From Bacteroidales bacterium (lineage in GTDB: Bacteria > Bacteroidota > Bacteroidia > Bacteroidales > UBA932), in assembly GCA_017504965.1 (NCBI GenBank), contig JAFVQD010000006.1, positions 291,105 to 355,104 on the forward strand: DNA of 64,000 nt. The letters run 5' to 3'. Positions within the stretch are counted from its first letter, which is position 1; each line of letters begins with the position of its first letter. The translations under genes were made by a program, and so were the position numbers. Below are positions 26,171-34,756 of this stretch, piece by piece. Under the pieces are notes generated by a model. The model saw nothing but the letters and a program-made list of their open reading frames with translations, was not told the origin of the DNA and ran no database searches.

Positions 26171-27346
26171 ATGAGAAGAGTTCTGACCATAATATCACTA
26201 TTGCTGGCTCTCCAGATCTCCTGGGGGCAGGATATCTCCAAACAGAATGCCCAGAAGAAGAAGATAGAGGATGAAATAGCATACATCGACAAGCAGCTGA
26301 GCAACACCAAAAGCAAACAGAAGAAAAGTCTTAACGCACTCACCCTCACCCAGAAAAAGATCGAGAACAGGAAAGGGATGATTCGGGCTCTGGACAAAGA
26401 GATCAAAGGGTATAACCAGAACATTTCGGCCAAGGCCAATGAGATCTCCAGACTGGAGAGAAGACTTGACACCCTCCGCAGCTACCACGAACATCTGGTA
26501 TACAACGCATACAAGAACAGGGATTCCAAAGTGTGGTTTATGTACATAATGGCCAGTGAAAACATAGGCCAGGGTGTCAGGAGATGGTCATACCTGAAAA
26601 ATCTCTCATCATCTGTAAGGGTGCAGGCGACACAGATTCTGGATGTTCAGATCCAGCTCACCAAAGAGAAAGACAGGCTGCAGAACCTCAAGCAGGAATC
26701 TGTCAAGACTCAGAAACAGAGAGAGCAGGAGTATGCCAAACTCACTAAGGAAGAGACTCAGGTGATGAATACCATCAACTCTCTTAAGAAGCAGGAGAAA
26801 AAGTTCCGTGCAGAACTGGACAAGAAGAAAAAAGAGGTAGAGAGACTTAATAAAGAGATCGAGAGGATCCTGGCCGAGGCTGTCAGGCAGCAGAAGAAAG
26901 CGGGCCAGAAAGTTAAAGTGGACTACGAACTCTCCGCCAAGTTCAGTGACAACAAAGGAAAACTCCCCTGGCCGGTGGATAATGGTGTCATCGTGGAGAA
27001 ATTCGGACAGTCATACCATCCTGTGTTCAAAAATGTGAAACTCCCTTTCAACAACGGTGTCAATATCTCCACCTCCCGAAATGCCAAGGCCCTCTGCATT
27101 TTTGACGGAATAGTAAAACAGATTCTGGTGATGCCGGGATATAACCAGTGTGTGCTGGTACAGCACGGAGAGTATTTCACTTTCTACTGTAAATTGAAGA
27201 AAGTGGATGTCAAGAGTGGCCAGACCATCAAAAGGGGGCAGGCCATAGGTACCATCGATGACAGCGAAGAGGGCAACGCTATCATCCACTTCCAGTTATG
27301 GAAGGGGACAGACAAACAGAATCCAGAACTTTGGTTAAGAAAATAA
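26171..27346 (+). CDS. EnvC-like murein hydrolase activator (degenerate M23 domain)
   Basis: A signal peptide (1-19) is followed by long coiled coils (about 22-110 and 155-245) and a C-terminal LytM/M23 fold (about 265-391). Three zinc-site positions of active M23 peptidases are replaced: the HxGxD motif reads NNGVN (N294, N298) and the HxH-type YAHL reads YCKL (K341); only H373 in IIHFQLW remains. As in E. coli EnvC, the protein should not cut peptidoglycan itself but may activate amidases. The 391-residue length suits EnvC. The gene is 2 bp after the TPR gene and 11 bp before the nucleoside kinase gene. Confidence 0.88.
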   Translation: MRRVLTIISLLLALQISWGQDISKQNAQKKKIEDEIAYIDKQLSNTKSKQKKSLNALTLTQKKIENRKGMIRALDKEIKGYNQNISAKANEISRLERRLDTLRSYHEHLVYNAYKNRDSKVWFMYIMASENIGQGVRRWSYLKNLSSSVRVQATQILDVQIQLTKEKDRLQNLKQESVKTQKQREQEYAKLTKEETQVMNTINSLKKQEKKFRAELDKKKKEVERLNKEIERILAEAVRQQKKAGQKVKVDYELSAKFSDNKGKLPWPVDNGVIVEKFGQSYHPVFKNVKLPFNNGVNISTSRNAKALCIFDGIVKQILVMPGYNQCVLVQHGEYFTFYCKLKKVDVKSGQTIKRGQAIGTIDDSEEGNAIIHFQLWKGTDKQNPELWLRK

Positions 27347-27357
27347 TTGAAAGAGAT

Positions 27358-29058
27358 ATGGAAAAAGTACAAGTTTTTTGTGAAAACACATCTACTCTGC
27401 ATCAGTGTGAACCTGGCATCAGTCTGGAAGAGCTTTCTAAGACTCTGGATCACAAATGCACTTACACCCCACTCGGCGCCATAGTGGACAACCAGCTCAA
27501 AGAGCTCAGCTACAAAATATACAATCCACATATAATAAGATTTATAGACCTGTCACACCCTGATGGGAGAAGAATCTATATGAGGACCCTCTCATTCATC
27601 CTTCAGAGGAGTGCTGTGGAGCTGTTCCCCGAGTACAGACTCACTTTCAATTATACCCTCCCGAACGGCCTTTACGGTGAGATCAGGGAGAAAGAGAAAG
27701 GTGAAGATGGGAAATACCCCGTCATCACCCTTACCAAGGGGCAAGTAGAGGCCCTGAAAGGGAAAATGGATGAGTATATCGGCAAAAATCTCCCTATTGA
27801 GAAAAAGAAACTCCCAAGAGATATCGCCTCTTCTATCTTCAGGACCAACGGATATACAGCCAAAAGTGCCCTGGCTGAAAACTCCAAGCACTATTTCATA
27901 TCTACATATTCCCTGGACGGATATAGCGACACCTTCTATGGTCCGCTGCTGGTATCTACAGGATGCATAGATCTGTTTGACCTGTCACCATACAGAGGTG
28001 GATTCTGCCTTCAGGCACCATCTTCATCTGATCCGACCAGAATAACAGACTACAAATATCAAGACAAACTTAACAATGTCTTCAAAGAGCACTCACAGTG
28101 GAACGATATCCTCGGAGTGGAGACCCTGGCTCACCTTAATCAGACTATTGAGGCCGGGAAGATAGTCCCCATTATCCAGATAGCGGAGGCTCTGCACGAA
28201 CGGAAATATGCCGAGATAGCAGATATGATCCACTCCCGCAGGGACAAAATCAAACTTATCCTGATAGCCGGCCCGTCAAGCAGCGGCAAGACCACCTCTT
28301 CCAACAGAATCGCCATCCAGTGCCGTACCCTCGGTATGAACCCTATCGTTCTGGAGATGGACAATTACTTTGTCAGCCGCGACAAGACCCCACGAGATGA
28401 AAACGGTGATTACGACTTCGAATCGCTCTATGCTATGGATCTGGAGTTCCTCAACTCTCAGCTGAACGACATCCTGTCAGGAAAAGAGGTAGAACTGCCC
28501 AAATTTGACTTCGTCAAAGGGGAGAGGGTCCCATCCGGCAAAAAGATAAAGATGACAGAGAAGGATATCCTTATTATGGAGGGTATCCACGCACTCAATA
28601 AAGAGCTCACAAAAGAACTTGACCAGGACAAACTTTTCAGGATATATGTATCTGCCCTCACTTCACTCTCTCTGGATGAGAACAATGTCATCTCGACTAC
28701 AGACAGCAGACTTCTCCGCAGGATGGTAAGGGATGCCAGAACCAGAGGTGTAACCCCCGAAGATACCATCCTCAGATGGCCGAGTGTCCGCAGAGGGGAA
28801 GAGAAGAATATCTTCCCATTCCAGGAGAATGCAGATGTGATGTTCAACTCTTCACTTATCTTCGAACTGCCGCTGCTGAAATACTACGCAGAGCCTCACC
28901 TGCGCCGAATCCCAGTCACATCACCAGCTTATACGGAGAGCGTGAGGATGCTGAAATTCCTGGCACACATCACCCCCCTCACACCGGAGGAGATCGTCGC
29001 CGTACCACCTACATCTGTACTTAGGGAATTTATCGGCGGGAGCTCCATCAAATATTAG
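27358..29058 (+). CDS. uridine kinase-like nucleoside kinase with threonyl-tRNA synthetase-type N-terminal domains
   Basis: I start at 27358 (MEKVQVFCENTS); upstream codons overlap the envC-like gene. The 566 residues contain an N-terminal TGS-like domain (about 1-60), a second-additional-domain like that of ThrRS/AlaRS (about 65-200, DLSHPDGRRIY), then a phosphoribulokinase/uridine kinase domain with Walker A AGPSSSGKTTSS at about 301-312 and LEMDNYF. This fusion is known in Bacteroidota and Firmicutes but its substrate is uncertain. Its stop overlaps the uvrA stop by 4 bp on the other strand. Confidence 0.85.
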   Translation: MEKVQVFCENTSTLHQCEPGISLEELSKTLDHKCTYTPLGAIVDNQLKELSYKIYNPHIIRFIDLSHPDGRRIYMRTLSFILQRSAVELFPEYRLTFNYTLPNGLYGEIREKEKGEDGKYPVITLTKGQVEALKGKMDEYIGKNLPIEKKKLPRDIASSIFRTNGYTAKSALAENSKHYFISTYSLDGYSDTFYGPLLVSTGCIDLFDLSPYRGGFCLQAPSSSDPTRITDYKYQDKLNNVFKEHSQWNDILGVETLAHLNQTIEAGKIVPIIQIAEALHERKYAEIADMIHSRRDKIKLILIAGPSSSGKTTSSNRIAIQCRTLGMNPIVLEMDNYFVSRDKTPRDENGDYDFESLYAMDLEFLNSQLNDILSGKEVELPKFDFVKGERVPSGKKIKMTEKDILIMEGIHALNKELTKELDQDKLFRIYVSALTSLSLDENNVISTTDSRLLRRMVRDARTRGVTPEDTILRWPSVRRGEEKNIFPFQENADVMFNSSLIFELPLLKYYAEPHLRRIPVTSPAYTESVRMLKFLAHITPLTPEEIVAVPPTSVLREFIGGSSIKY

Positions 29059-31862
29059 AGATTCAGCTCCCTGCCTGTAACCGAATCAGGGTTCTGGGCG
29101 ACCTCTTCCGGGGTCCCCTGAGCCACTATATAGCCCCCCTCACGTCCACCTTTCGGTCCCATATCGAAAAGGTAATCTACAGACTTGAGGACATCGGTAT
29201 TGTGTTCTATCACCACCACTGTATTGCCTTGATCTACAAGTTTCTGAAGAACAGCCAGAAGCACCTTTATATCTTCTGTATGGAGACCGGTAGTGGGTTC
29301 GTCCAGTAGGAAGATGGAGTTGCCGGTGCTGGGCTTGGAGAGCTCTGCCGCCAGCTTGACCCTCTGGTTCTCACCTCCGGAAAGAGAGAGGGAGGACTGT
29401 CCGAGTTTGATATACCCAAGGCCAACATCCTCCATAGTCTTTATCCTTCTGTAGATGGACGGTATAGGCTCGAAAAACTCCGCTGCTTGGGAGATAGTCA
29501 TCTCCAGAACATCATTTATACTCTTCCCTTTATATTTCACAGCCAGAATATCGGGTTTGTATCTCTTCCCGCGACACTCCTTGCAAGTGACCTGCACGGA
29601 TGGGAGAAAATTCATCTCTATAAGCTCCACACCTGCACCCTTGCACACTTCACAGCGTCCACCTTTTACATTGAACGAGAATTTCCCGGCTTTGAGGCCT
29701 CTGATTTTGGCATCCGGAGTCTGCTCGAAGAGTTTTCTGATATCGGAGAAGACCCCTGTATATGTGGCAGGGTTGCTTCTGGGCGAACGGCCGATAGGTG
29801 ATTGGTCTATCTCTATCAGCTTGTCGATATTCTCTATACCCAGCAATTCCCCGTATGGGAGAGGCTGATATAGCGAGCGATAGAACTTATTGCTCAGAAT
29901 AGGCATAAGTGTCTCATTTATAAGGGATGATTTGCCGCTGCCGCTGACGCCGCTTATCCCCACCAGACACCCGAGTGGTATCCTGATATCCACATTCTTC
30001 AAATTATTGCCGCAGGCACCCTTGAGTTCCAAAAATTTCCCATTGCCGCCTCTGCGGGTGGCAGGAACCTCTATCTTTTTCCTCCCGAGGAGGTAATCTG
30101 CAGTAAGTGAGAAACCCTCGTCAGGGAAAGATTGCGCCAGCTTGTCGGGTGAATCACTGAAGAGAACCTCCCCACCTTCGATCCCTGCACCGGGGCCAAT
30201 ATCCACCAGCCAGTCGGCACTCCGCATCATCTCCTCATCGTGCTCTACCACCATCACCGAGTTCCCCTCATCGCGAAGTTTCTTAAGGGAATTGATCAGC
30301 TTGCGGTTGTCCGACTGATGAAGTCCGATACTGGGCTCATCGAGGATATAGAGGACATTTACCAGTTTGGAGCCGATCTGGGTAGCGAGCCTGATCCTCT
30401 GGCTCTCACCACCACTGAGGGTACGGGTGGCCCTGCTGAGAGAGAGATACTCAAGGCCCACATCTATCAGGAACCCCACTCTGTCCCTCAACTCCTTCAT
30501 TATATCGTGCGCGATGGCACTCTGTTTCTTGTCAAATTTATTGCTCAAAGAGCAGATCCAGCCATAAAGTTCGCTGATATCCATATCGGATACCTCAGCT
30601 ATATTTTTCCCGTCAATTCTGAAATGAAGGGCCTCATCCTTGAGCCTGGTGCCGTGGCAAACGGGGCAGACACTCTCTTGTGAGAAGCGCCCTTTTTTCT
30701 CGAAACTGTCATCACTCTCCTCCTCCTTGTGCTCCAGACGGGCTATGATGCCGGGGAATGATACCATCTCTGTAAGACCACCGATGGTCCTGACCCTGAA
30801 GAGCTCCTCCGAACCATAGAGGATAAGGTTAAGAATCCCATCCGGCAGATCCTTGATAGGGGTAGTGAGGGAGAAATCATATTTCTGCGCGATGCTGTCG
30901 AGCACTGCGAAAAGATTGTTGTCCTTTCTGGCGCCGATAGGCTCTATACCACCCTCAGCGATAGAGAGTGAATCATCGGGAATTATCTTGGATATATCGA
31001 TAGTAGAGACCACCCCAAGCCCCTTGCAATGGGGGCAGGCCCCCTGCGGGGAGTTGAAGGAGAATGTATGGGGTGCCGGCTCGGGAAATGAGACTCCACT
31101 GTCGGGACAGATAAAGTGTTTGCTGAAATGGGAGACCTCATCCTTAGAGAGATCCCATACAGAGAGGGAGCCTTTTCCATAATTGAGGGCTGTCTGGACA
31201 GAGTCCCTGACCCTTTTATAATCCTCCTCCTTGGGGACAATCTTATCCACCACCAGATCTATGAAGTGGGTTTTATACCTGTCCACACCATCCAGAAGAT
31301 CAGAAATGGCACACAACTCCCCATCTACCCTCATCTGGGTGTACCCCTTCCTGAGCATACTTTCGAACAGCTCCTTGTAGTGTCCCTTGCGACCCTTTAC
31401 CAAAGGGGAGAGGATTATCGTCCTGACACCTTTATATGTATTGAGAATCAACTCTACGATCTGGGCATCGGTATATCTGACCATCTCCTTCCCTGTCACA
31501 GGGGAGTAAGCCTGGGATGCCCTGGCGTACAGAAGTCTGAGAAAATCAGAAATCTCAGTGATAGTACCTACTGTCGATCTGGGATTACGGTTTGTGCTCT
31601 TCTGCTCGATGGAGATGGTAGGGCTCAGCCCCTCGATGCTCTCCACATCCGGTCTCTCCATCACACCGATAAAATGCTTGGCATAAGGGGAGAGGGTATC
31701 AAGATATCTCCTCTGAGCCTCAGCGAAGATGGTATCGAAAGCGAGTGAAGACTTGCCACTGCCACTGAGTCCAGTGATTACCACAAGCTTATGACGGGGT
31801 ATCTCCAGTGAGACACCCTTAAGGTTATGCACATTAGCTTCAGTAATCTTTATGCTACCCAT
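29055..31862 (-). CDS. uvrA: excinuclease ABC subunit A
   Basis: UvrA recognises bulky DNA lesions and loads UvrB in nucleotide-excision repair. The 935-residue protein has two ABC ATPase modules: Walker A GLSGSGKSS near the N-terminus and GVSGSGKSS in the C-half, with signatures TLSGGESQR and SLSGGENQR. Zinc-binding clusters CPHCKGLG and CEVCKGAG/CKECRGKRY are present. The start (MGSIKITEANVHNLKGV) fits the family. It lies 3 bp downstream of the metallo-beta-lactamase-fold gene and is probably co-transcribed with it. No SOS-box-like element could be judged. Confidence 0.97.
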   Translation of the reverse strand: MGSIKITEANVHNLKGVSLEIPRHKLVVITGLSGSGKSSLAFDTIFAEAQRRYLDTLSPYAKHFIGVMERPDVESIEGLSPTISIEQKSTNRNPRSTVGTITEISDFLRLLYARASQAYSPVTGKEMVRYTDAQIVELILNTYKGVRTIILSPLVKGRKGHYKELFESMLRKGYTQMRVDGELCAISDLLDGVDRYKTHFIDLVVDKIVPKEEDYKRVRDSVQTALNYGKGSLSVWDLSKDEVSHFSKHFICPDSGVSFPEPAPHTFSFNSPQGACPHCKGLGVVSTIDISKIIPDDSLSIAEGGIEPIGARKDNNLFAVLDSIAQKYDFSLTTPIKDLPDGILNLILYGSEELFRVRTIGGLTEMVSFPGIIARLEHKEEESDDSFEKKGRFSQESVCPVCHGTRLKDEALHFRIDGKNIAEVSDMDISELYGWICSLSNKFDKKQSAIAHDIMKELRDRVGFLIDVGLEYLSLSRATRTLSGGESQRIRLATQIGSKLVNVLYILDEPSIGLHQSDNRKLINSLKKLRDEGNSVMVVEHDEEMMRSADWLVDIGPGAGIEGGEVLFSDSPDKLAQSFPDEGFSLTADYLLGRKKIEVPATRRGGNGKFLELKGACGNNLKNVDIRIPLGCLVGISGVSGSGKSSLINETLMPILSNKFYRSLYQPLPYGELLGIENIDKLIEIDQSPIGRSPRSNPATYTGVFSDIRKLFEQTPDAKIRGLKAGKFSFNVKGGRCEVCKGAGVELIEMNFLPSVQVTCKECRGKRYKPDILAVKYKGKSINDVLEMTISQAAEFFEPIPSIYRRIKTMEDVGLGYIKLGQSSLSLSGGENQRVKLAAELSKPSTGNSIFLLDEPTTGLHTEDIKVLLAVLQKLVDQGNTVVVIEHNTDVLKSVDYLFDMGPKGGREGGYIVAQGTPEEVAQNPDSVTGRELNL

Positions 31863-31865
31863 AGG

Positions 31866-32498
31866 CTACATCAGAAATGGATTGGTCTTCTTCTCTGTCG
31901 CTATATCTGTCTGTGGTCCGTGTCCGGGATATACCACTGTATCTTCAGGAAGGGCCAGAATCTTGTTCTTCAGACTCGCCATAAGCTCATCCAAATCACC
32001 GCCCGGGAGATCTGTGCGGCCGATACTCTGAGCAAACAGAGAGTCGCCGGTAATCACATACTTTTCAGCCTCATTATAGTAGACCACACCACCTTTTGAG
32101 TGGCCGGGGGTGTGCATAACTTTAAGGGTGGTATTTCCGAATTTTATCTCATCACCATCCTTTAGATCGATGAAATCCTCGGTAGGTGCAGGGAAATCGT
32201 ATCCGAAATAGCCTCCATAAGAGGTGGCTCTGGATACTTGAGGAATATCCCCGTGATTCATATATGCTGGTATCTCCCACTGCTTTCTGGCAAACATACA
32301 CCCCATCACGTGATCGAAGTGACCGTGAGTCTGGAGAAGCTTGACAGGTTTGAGACCATTCTCGTGAACAAACTTGGCCAGTCTGCTCTTCTCACTCTCT
32401 GAGTAGCATCCTGCATCTACTATAACACACTCTTTAGTGTCGTCCCATAGCACATAGCAACAGGTACGCAAATCGTTAAAATAAAAAGTCTTTATCAT
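31866..32498 (-). CDS. metallo-beta-lactamase-fold hydrolase (glyoxalase II-like)
   Basis: The 210-residue protein carries the metal site THGHFDH (HxHxDH), HTPGHSKGG with the bridging region, the Asp in GDSLF and the final His in VVYPGHG. It resembles the short glyoxalase II-like/YcbL group, which hydrolyses thioesters such as S-lactoylglutathione; because Bacteroidota often lack glutathione, the true substrate is open. No signal peptide. The promoter box ends 6 bp from the start codon, so the transcript is predicted to be near-leaderless. uvrA follows after 3 bp. Confidence 0.88.
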   Translation of the reverse strand: MIKTFYFNDLRTCCYVLWDDTKECVIVDAGCYSESEKSRLAKFVHENGLKPVKLLQTHGHFDHVMGCMFARKQWEIPAYMNHGDIPQVSRATSYGGYFGYDFPAPTEDFIDLKDGDEIKFGNTTLKVMHTPGHSKGGVVYYNEAEKYVITGDSLFAQSIGRTDLPGGDLDELMASLKNKILALPEDTVVYPGHGPQTDIATEKKTNPFLM

Positions 32499-32503
32499 AG
32501 TGG

Positions 32504-32511
32504 CAAATTTA
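32504..32511 (-). promoter_or_regulatory. -7 box for MBL-uvrA unit, near-leaderless
   Basis: TAAATTTG on the minus strand fits TAnnTTTG exactly. Its G at 32504 is 5 bp from the A of the start codon at 32498, placing the transcript start at about the ATG. Confidence 0.5.
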
Positions 32512-32524
32512 CGAAAAGAATGGG

Positions 32525-32532
32525 TATATTTG
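32525..32532 (+). promoter_or_regulatory. -7 box for the deoxynucleoside kinase gene
   Basis: TATATTTG fits TAnnTTTG exactly, 33 bp before the ATG at 32566 and back to back with the MBL box. Confidence 0.5.
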
Positions 32533-32565
32533 TCACCTGAACTTTAAAATATCGGAGGTAATAAG

Positions 32566-33180
32566 ATGCATATTGCGGTCGCTGGAAATATAGGAAGTGG
32601 GAAAACCACCCTTACAAACTTACTTTCAAAACATTATGGCTGGGAGCCAAAATTCGAGGATGTGGATTTCAACCCCTATCTGTCCGATTTCTATAACGAT
32701 ATGAGGCGATGGTCCTTCAATGTGCAGGTATACTTTCTGAACCGTCGTTTTGAAGATGTGGTCGCTATCCGCAGCAGTGAGAAGAATGTCATCCAGGACA
32801 GAACCATCTATGAGGATGCACGTATCTTCGCCCCGAACCTGCACGCTATGGGTCTTATGGACTCGAGGGACTTTGAAAACTACTCATCACTGTTTAACCT
32901 GATGACCTCTCTGGTAAAAGCTCCCGATCTGATCATCTACCTCAAATCATCCATCCCTAACCTGGTGGCACAGATCCAGAAGAGAGGTCGTGAATACGAA
33001 AGCAGCATCCGTATCGACTATCTTAAAGGTCTGAATGACCGCTACGAAGAGTGGATCGAGAACTACAAGGACGGTCCCCTTCTGGTAGTAAATGTAGATG
33101 AACTCAAATTCGAAGAAAACCCCGAACACCTGAATCAGATCATCGACCGAATCGATGCACAGCTATACGGACTATTTTAA
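32566..33180 (+). CDS. deoxynucleoside kinase (dAdo/dGuo/dCyd kinase family)
   Basis: These enzymes phosphorylate salvaged deoxynucleosides. The 204-residue protein has the P-loop AGNIGSGKTT at 6-15, the substrate-side motif with Glu and aromatic residues (FEDVDFNPYLSDFY), the DRTIYEDA motif (ERS-like catalytic Arg region) and the lid Arg in QKRGREYE. The length matches bacterial members. Sugar and base specificity cannot be read from sequence. It is a single-gene unit followed by a 115-bp gap. Confidence 0.9.
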   Translation: MHIAVAGNIGSGKTTLTNLLSKHYGWEPKFEDVDFNPYLSDFYNDMRRWSFNVQVYFLNRRFEDVVAIRSSEKNVIQDRTIYEDARIFAPNLHAMGLMDSRDFENYSSLFNLMTSLVKAPDLIIYLKSSIPNLVAQIQKRGREYESSIRIDYLKGLNDRYEEWIENYKDGPLLVVNVDELKFEENPEHLNQIIDRIDAQLYGLF

Positions 33181-33232
33181 AATATTCACAAGTCAGCACT
33201 AAGCACAGCTCCGCCATTATATGACACAGACG

Positions 33233-33248
33233 CCCGAACGTGGTCGGG
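33233..33248. terminator. weak hairpin after deoxynucleoside kinase gene
   Basis: The 115-bp gap between the kinase and radA stops holds one short stem, cccga-acgtgg-tcggg. No T-run follows on either strand, so terminator function is doubtful. The rest of the gap is GC-richer than other gaps but shows no gene. Confidence 0.25.
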
Positions 33249-33295
33249 AGTGACGGGAGATGAATTCGGCTGCGGGATGGAAGTTCGCGATGGGA

Positions 33296-34693
33296 TCACT
33301 CCTGGAAGAGGCTGCGGCAGAGGGCTGCGATGTTAGATACTTCGACTACTTCTATACCTTTGGTCTTCTTGCCGCGGAATTCACCTGCGGAGTTATAAGA
33401 GGAGATGTAGATTTTCTTGTAGCCAAGTCTCTGTGCTTCAGCGATGCGTCTGTCTACCTGCCCTACCGGACGGAGTTCGCCACTTAGACCCACCTCCGCT
33501 GCGAAACATATTCTCGGGGAGATATTCAGATCGAAATTGGAAGAGAGGATAGCACATATCACCGCCAGGTCACAGGCCGGATCAGAGATCTTAAGGCCTC
33601 CGGCAATATTCAGGAACACATCCTTCGCAGAGAGTTTGAACCCTGCCCTTTTTTCAAGGACAGCCAGGAGCATATTCATCCTCCTCACATCAAACCCTGT
33701 AGCGGAGCGCTGCGGCATTCCATAAGCAGCGGTAGAGACAAGGGCCTGCACTTCGATAAGGAACGGTCTTGTCCCATCGAGCATTGCCCCTACGGCGACA
33801 CCGCTCAAATCGTCATCGTGCATCGGGGTCAGAATCTCTGAAGGGTTGCTCACCTGTCTGAGGCCGCTGTTGAGCATCTCGAAAATGGCAAGCTCCGCAG
33901 TAGAGCCAAACCTATTCTTTATGCTGCGCAATATTCTGTATGCATGTCGGGTATCCCCTTCAAACTGCAGAACCACATCCACAATGTGCTCCAGGACCTT
34001 CGGTCCGGCAATGGATCCCTCTTTGGTGATATGTCCGATAAGTATCACCGGGACATTGCTCTCCTTGGCATAGCGAAGCAATGCAGATGCACATTCACGC
34101 ACCTGGGTCACTGAGCCGGGGGATGAATCGAGGGCTTCAGAGTATATTGTCTGTATGGAGTCAATTATAAGGAGTTCCGGGGCTGTCTCCTTGGCTGTAG
34201 AGATAATGTTCTCCAAAAGGGTCTCACCGAGGACCAGACAATTGGAGAGTTCATCCTCCTTGCCACCGGAGAGTCTCTGCGCCCTCAGCTTTATCTGGCG
34301 TGGCGACTCCTCTCCCGAGACATAAAGTGTCCTGAGCGACGGGCAGCCGAGTGGGATCTGTAGTGAGAGGGTAGATTTGCCGATACCCGGCTCACCACCG
34401 ATAAGGATCATCGAACCACGGACAAGACCACCTCCAAGGATACGCTCTATCTCTTCATTGCCGATGGAGATTCTGCTCTCCTGAGTGATATCAATCTCTT
34501 TTATAGGGGTAGGTCTGGCGTCTGAAATCTTCAGAAGAGACCTGCTGCGGTCGCCCGAAGAACTTTTCGCGGAGGTGGCTTTAGGCTCCTCTACCATAGT
34601 ATTCCATTCACCGCACGCGGGGCATCTCCCCATCCATTTCGGACTCTCATTGCCACAAGAGGAACAAAACCACACTGTTTTACTTTTTGCCAT
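33296..34693 (-). CDS. radA: DNA repair protein RadA
   Basis: RadA (Sms) is a RecA-like helicase that drives branch migration during recombination. The 465-residue protein has the N-terminal zinc finger (C10, C13, C24, C27), Walker A GEPGIGKST, the diagnostic KNRFG motif and the C-terminal Lon-like domain (EVGLSGELRPV, RRIAEAQRLGYKKIY). Length and order are standard. It has its own promoter box and stands alone, divergent from the serine hydrolase gene. Confidence 0.97.
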   Translation of the reverse strand: MAKSKTVWFCSSCGNESPKWMGRCPACGEWNTMVEEPKATSAKSSSGDRSRSLLKISDARPTPIKEIDITQESRISIGNEEIERILGGGLVRGSMILIGGEPGIGKSTLSLQIPLGCPSLRTLYVSGEESPRQIKLRAQRLSGGKEDELSNCLVLGETLLENIISTAKETAPELLIIDSIQTIYSEALDSSPGSVTQVRECASALLRYAKESNVPVILIGHITKEGSIAGPKVLEHIVDVVLQFEGDTRHAYRILRSIKNRFGSTAELAIFEMLNSGLRQVSNPSEILTPMHDDDLSGVAVGAMLDGTRPFLIEVQALVSTAAYGMPQRSATGFDVRRMNMLLAVLEKRAGFKLSAKDVFLNIAGGLKISDPACDLAVICAILSSNFDLNISPRICFAAEVGLSGELRPVGQVDRRIAEAQRLGYKKIYISSYNSAGEFRGKKTKGIEVVEVSNIAALCRSLFQE

Positions 34694-34715
34694 AACCTTT
34701 CTCTCTATTTGAAAG

Positions 34716-34723
34716 CAAATTTA
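34716..34723 (-). promoter_or_regulatory. -7 box for radA
   Basis: TAAATTTG on the minus strand fits TAnnTTTG exactly, 22 bp before the radA ATG. Confidence 0.5.
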
Positions 34724-34725
34724 AC

Positions 34726-34733
34726 TATATTTG
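34726..34733 (+). promoter_or_regulatory. -7 box for the serine hydrolase/C26 unit
   Basis: TATATTTG fits TAnnTTTG exactly, 23 bp before the ATG at 34757 and only 2 bp from the divergent radA box. Confidence 0.5.
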
Positions 34734-34756
34734 TGGATAAATAAATCAATCACGAT

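Noticed and set aside
31116..31748. Open frame on the plus strand inside uvrA
   Set aside because: Shadow of the conserved uvrA frame, no own signals.
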